From the NCBI GenBank assembly GCA_019828565.1, contig JAHDYR010000003.1:558001-622000 (forward strand): 64,000 bases of DNA, given 5' to 3'. The position numbers and the translations under genes were made by a program. Shown here piece after piece: positions 57,381 through 64,000 of this stretch (position 1 is the first letter of the stretch; the number at the start of each line of letters is the position of its first letter). The DNA is from Carpediemonas membranifera. Its lineage: Eukaryota > Fornicata. A model generated the notes under the pieces. It saw nothing but the letters and a program-made list of their open reading frames with translations, ran no database searches and was not told the origin of the DNA.

Positions 57381-58790
57381 TTACCTCCCCAGGACAAGCT
57401 TGTCCAGATCGAGTCCATATGGCGCAATCACCCGCTTCAGCGCGTCGGGCTTCTGTGCATATGAGAGTAGAAGGCCGTAGTTCGTCACAGGAACGCCGGA
57501 CTCGGCCAAGGCGTCGAGGCGTGCGACCGTGGCCTGCTGGTCGAGCATACAGGCGCCGCAGTGGACGACAAGTGCGTAGTCCCGGACGTCGTCGCGCGGG
57601 AACACGCGGCCGAACGAGTGCTCGATGGTGATCGCCTCTCCGGGCACGCCACTGAGCTCCGTGGCCATGCGCTTGATAATGCGGGGGAGCTGAGTAAGGC
57701 CGATGTCCTCGCAGTTCTCGGTGAGCCTGTCGTGGTTGCAGGCCTCGCATATGAGCACCTTATCGCCCGGCTTCAGGTGGTGGAGCGCCTCGAGCCCCGC
57801 TATGAGTTCCGGCAACCGTCCGCCCGACATGAAGTTGATCATGGCGGTGCTGAACGTCGTCATGGGGAGATCCATGCCCTTCGTCCAGGGGTACACCACA
57901 TCCATCGCCTGGGAGTCAGTAACGAGCAGTCTAAGGTTCGACGCTGTGTTGAGCGCCTGGTAGAAGCGCTCCTGCTCATCAGAAGAGGTCGGTCCGCGGG
58001 CCTGGCCGAGGTCCATGCGGTAGCACACCGTGCTGAGGTACTTAGACAGCGCCTGCTCCTGTGTGAAGGCCTGGGGCCTGAGGAGCCGGCACCCTGGGGT
58101 CTCGGCGTCCATGGGGATGTTGAGGAAGACAGCCCCGCGCCGGTCGGAGTTCGGGACGTCGGGCAGGAGGGAGACCTGCTTCATCCCGAGGTTGTACGTC
58201 TCCTCGATATGGTGGATGAGCTTCTGCCCGGCGTTTGCCGAGTGCAAGTCGATGGCGACATCGTTGAGGGCGGGGTACGCCTGCTTGAGGGTGGCCACGA
58301 GGTCGGCTGGGGGCTGCATGCCACCCTCGCGAACGTTGAATATGACCAGGGCGGGCTTGTTGCGGGCCTTGGCCTGTGAGAGGACGTCGAGCTCGGTGGA
58401 ACAGTCCCGGGCGGACACACAGGCGTCCACATGCACGACCAGGATGCACAGGTCGGACTGAAGCAGCGCAGATTCGGTCTTCCAGCGCTTCTTGTCCCCG
58501 AGGGGGCCGTTCTCGTCCAGTCCGGCCGTGTCGAAGAGCTTGACGGGGCCCATCTTATGGAACTCGATCAGGGCCTGCTTCACATCTGCGGTGGTGCCTG
58601 GTGTGTCGTCTACGATTGAGGTCTGCTGCTGGGTGAAGTTGTTCATCAATGTGCTCTTCCCAGCGTTCATACGACCGAAAATACCGATGTTCTTGCGTAC
58701 AATGAAAGATGTAGAGGCGTTCCTGCTGAATACGGTCGGTGAGAAGATCGCATCCTTGATGCTTGATGCAACCGAGGCAGCAGAAAGCAT
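57381..58790 (-). CDS. HYDF: [FeFe]-hydrogenase maturase HydF (469 aa)
   Basis: I take ATG 58790; the leader MLSAASVASSIKDAIFSPTV ... SRNAST is Ser/Ala/Arg-rich with few acids, a mitochondrial-type presequence, then the mature GTPase starts at IVRKNIGIFGRMNAGKST (G1). DDTPGTT and DTAGLDE (G2/G3) follow; the expected NKxD is replaced by NVRE, a degenerate G4. The dimer domain and the C-terminal cluster domain follow, with CNH (CxH) and HCGAC (HCxxC) supplying the 4Fe-4S ligands of HydF. HydF is the scaffold on which HydE and HydG build the di-iron part of the H-cluster before transfer to the hydrogenase encoded at 10005. Presence implies a hydrogen-producing mitochondrion-related organelle. 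Single exon. Confidence 0.95.
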   Translation of the reverse strand: MLSAASVASSIKDAIFSPTVFSRNASTSFIVRKNIGIFGRMNAGKSTLMNNFTQQQTSIVDDTPGTTADVKQALIEFHKMGPVKLFDTAGLDENGPLGDKKRWKTESALLQSDLCILVVHVDACVSARDCSTELDVLSQAKARNKPALVIFNVREGGMQPPADLVATLKQAYPALNDVAIDLHSANAGQKLIHHIEETYNLGMKQVSLLPDVPNSDRRGAVFLNIPMDAETPGCRLLRPQAFTQEQALSKYLSTVCYRMDLGQARGPTSSDEQERFYQALNTASNLRLLVTDSQAMDVVYPWTKGMDLPMTTFSTAMINFMSGGRLPELIAGLEALHHLKPGDKVLICEACNHDRLTENCEDIGLTQLPRIIKRMATELSGVPGEAITIEHSFGRVFPRDDVRDYALVVHCGACMLDQQATVARLDALAESGVPVTNYGLLLSYAQKPDALKRVIAPYGLDLDKLVLGR

Positions 58791-58986
58791 GTTACAGAGT
58801 TTGGTTTTCGAGGGCACCTGGCGATCGCGGCAGATACGGAATCGGATCCTATCGATCGAAGCAGCAGCTCAAGCCGACTAGATGAACGCCAGTGTGAGTT
58901 GATGGGGAGGCAATGGCGGTGTATGACGACCGGTTGAGGTTCAGACGGTTGACGACGATGAGCAAAAAGCCCGACCCAGAATATAA

Positions 58987-60042
58987 ATGAACCCGCCCAA
59001 ATTCGTCCATACCACCAGTAAACTAGCTCATTGGGCCATATACGCGCAGTTTTTACCATCGCGCAGTTTATGCTCCAAGAAACGAACAGCAATGCAGGTG
59101 ACGGCCAGTCCGGTGCATACACAACAACGAGCAATTGCAGATAATAACGATAGGTTGAACACGCAATACGAGCTTATCAACCCCGTAGGGCTTGATGATC
59201 GCACATATAGTGCCACGATGATGCTTGAGAAGCGAAGGGAGACATTTGAAGTAGAACAGGCGCTTGAAGCACAAAAGGCGGAATATGCACGTAAGCTAAC
59301 AGAGTTCAAGCGGAAGGAGGAGGAGCTGCACGCCAAGGACCAGGAGCTCCAGGAGTCCCTCGTCCGCTTCAACAAGTTCCTGCATGATAACGACCACAAG
59401 TGCGTCCGCGCACAGCGCAAGATCGAGGAGGAACGAGAGCAGGTGGCCCAGAAGTCTCAGGAGATTGACGACCTCAAGCAGCAGCTGGCGGAGCTCAAGC
59501 TGGCGTCCGCGGAGCTGCAGAATGGCCTGGCCCGCCTGAGCATTCACACGGAGTACCTGGAGTCTGTCATTGACCACGACGACGAGTTCACCGAGATCAA
59601 GGACATCCTGACCCGCCACGACACGCTCGTTGCCACGAATAACGACCTCAGACAGCGGTCTGCGTCAGTCCAGAAGTCGATCGAGGAGACTAGGGCAGAG
59701 CTAGCCGACCTAGAGAAGGCGAGAGCGGCGGACGTGTTGAACTTGAACAACAGGCTGTCCGTTCTGCAGCAGGAGTACGAGGAGCGCGAGCGGGCCGCGT
59801 CCAACGCACAGGGGTTCAGGGACGCTGCCGTGGAGCTCCGGATATCCCGCGCGGGCCAGTCTGGCGCCCTTCTCATGGCCGCCGAGAACATCTTCGGCCG
59901 GACCCTGGCGACGTCGCATGTGCTGCAGAAACCGCCGACCATGCCGTCGACACAGCTGGACCTGTTCCGTCTGCACCTGTCAACTGCCGTGAACCACATC
60001 CAGGACCTGGAGCACGTGCTGGCGGAACACGGCGACGGGTGA
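58987..60042 (+). CDS. CCDC42/CFAP73-like flagellar coiled-coil protein (351 aa)
   Basis: First ATG 58987; the in-frame ATG at 59092 (MQVTASPVHTQQRAIADNND) may be the true start because codon bias improves only after it. Residues ~85-320 are coiled coil. ESLVRFNKFLHDNDHKCVRA with following KIEEEREQVAQKSQEIDDLK and HTEYLESVID, ..FTEIKDILTRHDTLVATN matches the DUF4200/CCDC42 family (KFxxFLxENDxKRxRA, EI..L, YL..V, I..L..R...L). Members CCDC42, CFAP73 and CFAP100 belong to the modifier of inner arms complex or related axonemal structures, so the organism should have a motile flagellum. The TATAAATG context at the first ATG is notable. Confidence 0.72.
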   Translation: MNPPKFVHTTSKLAHWAIYAQFLPSRSLCSKKRTAMQVTASPVHTQQRAIADNNDRLNTQYELINPVGLDDRTYSATMMLEKRRETFEVEQALEAQKAEYARKLTEFKRKEEELHAKDQELQESLVRFNKFLHDNDHKCVRAQRKIEEEREQVAQKSQEIDDLKQQLAELKLASAELQNGLARLSIHTEYLESVIDHDDEFTEIKDILTRHDTLVATNNDLRQRSASVQKSIEETRAELADLEKARAADVLNLNNRLSVLQQEYEERERAASNAQGFRDAAVELRISRAGQSGALLMAAENIFGRTLATSHVLQKPPTMPSTQLDLFRLHLSTAVNHIQDLEHVLAEHGDG

Positions 60043-60233
60043 CGGGGTCGACCCATGTTTACTAAAAGCCCGTGCGATGATGACGGGGCAGACATGTTGG
60101 TGTTGTCATGACGGTTATGCCGGCCCGGAATACGACGATCCCCCAGCCGACTTAAGAAGAGTGGTGGAGCAAGACAGGGCAGTATAGCAGCCGAGTGTCA
60201 CGGCAATCCTGCGACGAGTCTCGGTCCTGAACA

Positions 60234-62283
60234 ATGGAGGGCGCTATACAGGCTGTATTCAGCCCCAATAACACATCTGTCGACATAGATCAGCTCAAAT
60301 CGGTCAAGAATGCGCTATCGGGCAATGCCGAAGTTTGTACAGCGATCTTTCTCACTCACACAGCTAAAAGCCTTCGCACTGCCGTTGAATCCTCTTGAAA
60401 AGCTTGTACAAGTAATAGAAGCATATCAGGCGTCCACTGAGCTTGTCAAGGACTGCCTTATTATCATCGTAACCCTCCTACGCGGGAACGAAAGTAATTT
60501 CTCCGACGTTCAGCTCCAGGCTGTTCTCCGGGCCGCTGCCCTCACCCTCTCCCGTGCCAGCAGCACGGACTCTCCTCTAATCATTCCTGCGCTCTCTGTA
60601 ATGGCCTCAAGCGCCGTCCGAGTCCGGGCATCCGTCATCCAGGTGCCGATGGACCCCATCGTGTCGAAGCTCTGCGTCCTGCTGTCCCCGGCCTCAGTGC
60701 TGCACAAGGGTCCGTCTAGCGTCAACCCGCAGCTCGTGCACGTCCGTGCCGCCGCGGCAGCAGCGAGCATTTACCCCCTCTTCGCCTCCCCCCAGGAGCT
60801 GCACCGTGCGGTGGGTGAGCTGGCCTCCTTCGCCACAAGCGTGAGCACAGAGACCCAGGAGAGTTTCGTGTTCATCAGCGCGCTGGTAGAGCTTGCTGCC
60901 GTGCCCGCAATCGCGTCTGTCATCGTCGGGGAGATAATGGGCCCGAAGACTGACGGCATCAAGTACCTCACCCGCGGGATGTGCGACAGGAGGCCCGAGA
61001 TGAGGCTGGCGACGACCCATCTGACTGTGGTCCTGGCCCCCGAGCTGCTACCCCCCGCGGCGGGGCTGTACCAGCGCACCGTGATCCCCCAGCTGATACG
61101 GGTCATCGGGCTGTGCTCGGCAGACTCCACCATGGCCCAGCTGCTCCGGTACCAGTCCGACGCCAGCCCTGTTGCCCTCCTCGGCAAGCTCATCGGGGCG
61201 GCCGACACGACCGACGTCGTGACCGGCCGTGTCATCCGACGGGCGGTGTTCTCGACCCAGGGCATCGAGGCCATGGCCCTGGTGGCCAGGAACCAGGCCT
61301 CCGTCCCCACTGACCGCCTTGCAGCCCTCAAGGTCATTGAGGACCTGGCTGCCGGGGATAGTTCAGACACGAAGCGGGTCTGCACGCTGCTGGACGAGAC
61401 GCTCGCATCGTTCGTGGAGACAATCATCAAGAGCCGCGACGTCCCCCTCGCCACTGCCGGCCTCAGACTCCTGCGGGCGTTCTCGAGGCATCCGTCGGTG
61501 CTTCAGTCGTCCACTCGGCTCGGGGGCCTCGTCACCGCGACACTACGGGTCCTAGAGGGCGCCGTGCCCGACCAGATTGCGACCGAGGCGCTGGCATTCG
61601 TCAGCAATGCGGCCGCCCCGTACTCGTGTGCCCGGGATGCCCTCATCGGTGACAAGTCGCCTCTCTTCACCATAGTCGCCCGACACATCGGCTCGGAGTC
61701 CACCAGCGTCAGGGCGTTCTCTCTCGCGGTGCTGCGACACTGCGCCTACGAGAACCCCGGGCTTCGGACCGCCATCATCGACATCGTCCCGGCCGACATG
61801 TTCCGGCCGTCTTACATGGTCGAGTGCGGTGAAGAGGAGAAGCTGCAGCTCGTCGACCTCTTCACCAACCTCTGCTACACGTGTGACTCCAGTGACGCCC
61901 CGCCGCTGTCCATCAGGAGTCTGCTGGTCAGCCTCGCAAAGATCGCGGCCGAGGGCATCCAGGCAGGCCAGCACTCGTTCACGGACGAGTTCATCGAGCG
62001 GCTTCTGAGGGCCCTGACGAACGCCGCGGGTACGCCCGCCCCGTCTGTCGACGACTCCGTCGAGTCTGTGTGGCGGGTCGTGGCGGCAGGCCCGGGAGTG
62101 GATCGGGCGGCCCATCTCTTCCTCAGACGGGTCGTATCTGGGCGATCGAGGGAGGATCTGGACCATATCTCTCAGGTTCTGGAGCGGTGCGGATGGCTCG
62201 AGTCGATCCGGGCCGTGGCGGGCAATGAGGCGGTCGAGTACGGCGACATCGCTGCAGACATCCTGCAGAAGCTGCAGGGGTAG
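60234..62283 (+). CDS. Unknown HEAT/ARM-repeat protein (672 aa)
   Basis: Exons 60234-60332 and 60364-62283; the 31-nt intron 60333-60363 is GTTTGT...CTCACACAG. Exon 1 codes MEGAIQAVFSPNNTSVDIDQ and ends KNALSGNAE; exon 2 continues LKAFALPLNPLEKLVQVIEA in frame. The rest is an all-helical series of HEAT/ARM-like repeats (LIIPALSVMASSAVRV, AALKVIEDLAAGD, ATAGLRLLRAFSRHP, IATEALAFVSNAAAP, SVRAFSLAVLRHCAYENP). No signature places it in a named family such as importin or UNC45. Follows the CCDC42-like gene by 192 bases on the same strand. Confidence 0.7.
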
Positions 62284-62660
62284 TGCTTTTCTTGATATAA
62301 AGCGTAGCATAAGCGTCTTTGTTGTGATAGTCATTGTGCCGGAATCCCCCGTTGACCATATGGGACCTGGAGATTCAATGAGCGGGTTGATAGCATAGGA
62401 GTACTACTTCTGTGGATGTATGTCTATAGCACGTGGTCTGCTTCGGCATGAGACCTATCCCAAGACAGTGGTTGACAACACAACGGACCAGGGACGATCC
62501 TGTCAATGACACAGCATCCCTGGTTTCCCCGCCCTGAGATCAAGCTTAGGGCAATCAGTGCAGAGATGCGACGCGAGCTGCTTGACCGCGCATAAACTGC
62601 ACATTGACAAAACAATTGTAACCCGAAAACCCGGCCGGTTGCTAAAGAATAGACAGGAAA
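62284..62660. other. Intergenic region before F-BAR gene
   Basis: About 380 bases. Nothing recognised: no open frame with codon bias, no repeat, no RNA-like structure. It should hold the F-BAR gene promoter. Confidence 0.5.
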
Positions 62661-64000
62661 ATGACCGAAGAAGCTGGATTGAACACAAATGAAGTAGCTG
62701 AGATGGTTGAGGACATCCACGAGGAGAAGGTTTCGTCCCCTCCTTCCGACGACTTTAACTTCCGCGAAATGCTCTGGGACAAGTTCGATGTCACCGATAA
62801 TCGTATCATTGAAGGAAAGAAGACCGTCAAGGTTACGGCGGAATTCATTGGCAACGCCAAAATGATTATGGACAAGTACACCAAGGATTTGACACTAATG
62901 GGCAAGGCCTTCGCCAAGGAGACCATCCCTGACAAGAAGGGGACTCTAGAACATGCCTACGACAGCCTCCGTGATGTTCCGCTCTCCATCTGCGGCGCCA
63001 TGACGAAGTGCAGCTCGGTGTTCCACGACCAGGTCGAGACGCCCCTCGTCCAGCTCAAGCGCCGCACGAAGATCGAGCACGAGCGCATGCGCAAGGAGGA
63101 AGAGAACGTCTCCAAGAACCGCAAGGCTGCGCTGTCTGCCTTCAAGAAGGCCGAGGCCGCCTCCCGCAAGGCCGCTGAGGACGCCGACAAGGCCGAGGAT
63201 GCCTTCCACATTGAGCATAACAACCCAGGCCCTCAGCCCGCCACCCAGGCGAAGCTAGAGGACAAGTGCCAGCGTCTTCATCAGGCCCGCGTTAAGGCCG
63301 ACGAGACGCACCGCAACAAGGCCGACGAGGCGCTAAGGTCGCAGGTTAGCTTCGAGGAGACGATGAACGGTATCTTCGATCGCATGCAGACGCTTGATAG
63401 CGAGCGCCTGGACACGATCAAGAACATGCTCGGTGTCATCAGCGAGGGCATCATCTCTCTCGGCGAAGACATCATTGCCGCGGGGCAGCAGCTTAAGAGC
63501 GCCACCGAGGAGATCCAGCCGATGAAGGAGATCGACGCCTTCGTGCAGGAGAACAAGACGGACGCGTACGCCCACAAGGACGAGGACCACGTCGTCTACG
63601 TCCAGCAGGAGTCGGGCATCGAGATCACGCCCATCGTTGACCAGCCCGTACCCGTCGAGTCCATGGAATCCGTTGAGGCCGCTGCCCCCGCCGCCGCCCC
63701 CGCCGCGGTGACCGGGGAGATGGTCGTGGCCCTGTTCGACTGGACGGCGCAGGACGACACCGAGCTCACCGTAGTCGTGGGCGAGGAGCTCACAGAGATG
63801 GAGAAGATCGGCGACTGGTCCCGCTGCCGCAACGCACACGGCACCGAGGGCCTCGTCCCCGGCAACTACATCGAGAAGCCCTCCGCCGGCACCTACGCCA
63901 CCGCCCTGTACGACTTCGACGCTACTGACGACTCCATGGTCTCCGTGACGGTGGGCGAGCGTGTGAACGTCCTCTCTGACGACGGCGACTGGACCCAGGC
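62661..64000 (+). CDS. F-BAR and tandem-SH3 protein, 5' part (runs off right edge)
   Basis: ATG at 62661 (MTEEAGLNTNEVAEMVEDIH); open to the window end (446 codons). Residues ~35-290 are a long helical bundle of F-BAR type (FNFREMLWDKFDVTDNRIIE, ALSAFKKAEAASRKAAEDAD, MNGIFDRMQTLDSERLDTIK). A Pro/Ala linker is followed by an SH3 domain from about residue 353 (VVALFDWTAQDDTELTV, GDWSRCRN, GLVPGNYIE) and the start of a second SH3 from ~412 (ATALYDFDATDDSMVSVTVG). F-BAR/SH3 proteins bend membranes and recruit actin regulators or dynamin during endocytosis and cytokinesis. Strong codon bias supports the call. The end of the second SH3 and anything beyond lie outside the window. Confidence 0.88.
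   Translation, partial: MTEEAGLNTNEVAEMVEDIHEEKVSSPPSDDFNFREMLWDKFDVTDNRIIEGKKTVKVTAEFIGNAKMIMDKYTKDLTLMGKAFAKETIPDKKGTLEHAYDSLRDVPLSICGAMTKCSSVFHDQVETPLVQLKRRTKIEHERMRKEEENVSKNRKAALSAFKKAEAASRKAAEDADKAEDAFHIEHNNPGPQPATQAKLEDKCQRLHQARVKADETHRNKADEALRSQVSFEETMNGIFDRMQTLDSERLDTIKNMLGVISEGIISLGEDIIAAGQQLKSATEEIQPMKEIDAFVQENKTDAYAHKDEDHVVYVQQESGIEITPIVDQPVPVESMESVEAAAPAAAPAAVTGEMVVALFDWTAQDDTELTVVVGEELTEMEKIGDWSRCRNAHGTEGLVPGNYIEKPSAGTYATALYDFDATDDSMVSVTVGERVNVLSDDGDWTQ

Noticed and set aside
1-64000. CRISPR arrays, rRNA genes, bacterial insertion sequences
   Set aside because: No regularly spaced short repeats, no rRNA-like stretches and no recognisable transposase other than the Fanzor-like fragment were found by eye.

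Overview
This is a eukaryotic nuclear window, GC-rich and gene-dense, from a protist. Genes sit on both strands and are mostly uninterrupted or split by one or two very short introns (28-37 nt, one inferred at 58 nt). Cytosolic Hsp90, ribosomal proteins uS12 and eL29, GCN1, eIF4G, Pelota, Hbs1, ataxin-2 and prefoldin are unmistakably eukaryotic. A ferredoxin-type [FeFe]-hydrogenase and its maturase HydF (with a mitochondrion-like presequence) point to an anaerobe with a hydrogen-producing mitochondrion-related organelle. A CCDC42/CFAP73-type coiled-coil protein points to a flagellate. A free-living anaerobic metamonad of the Carpediemonas/Fornicata kind fits best, but this is inference from gene content.

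Layout. 1-4302: edge-truncated unknown gene and a myristoylation-type CLU/TPR-like protein. 4794-9665: Hsp90, Pelota and a 177-aa unknown gene. 10005-15417: [FeFe]-hydrogenase, prefoldin subunit 1, PBDC1 (eEF1A chaperone), NASP-like histone chaperone, uS12 and a membrane protein. 15637-20855: damaged copy of a large ankyrin gene, divergent from an intact SPFH-domain gene. 21008-29728: pseudokinase, NT-C2 protein, Hbs1, ataxin-2 and an unknown. 29788-36957: GCN1. 37398-43358: a possible ciliary protein, a truncated Fanzor/TnpB-like gene inside a mosaic of short repeats, an Asteroid/XPG-like nuclease, a second copy of the Pelota tail and 177-aa gene, and a G-protein gamma subunit. 43787-49458: Cys-rich unknown, eIF4G (one frameshift) and an ADP-ribosylglycohydrolase. 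49512-54527: inverted, intact copy of the SPFH/ankyrin pair. 55550-64000: eL29, a small unknown, a Yip1-family protein, HydF, the CCDC42-like protein, a HEAT/ARM protein, and an F-BAR/SH3 protein running off the right edge.

Themes. Ribosome quality control and translation are heavily represented (Pelota, Hbs1, GCN1, eIF4G, PBDC1, ataxin-2, two ribosomal proteins), though there is no operon logic. The most unusual content is structural: a 5-kb inverted segmental duplication in which one ankyrin copy is decaying, an 819-bp direct duplication, and a patchwork of 20-63 bp sequence snippets beside the Fanzor-like fragment that looks like templated break repair or mobile-element scarring. All inferred introns share a GTNNGT donor and a branch-like motif almost touching the acceptor.
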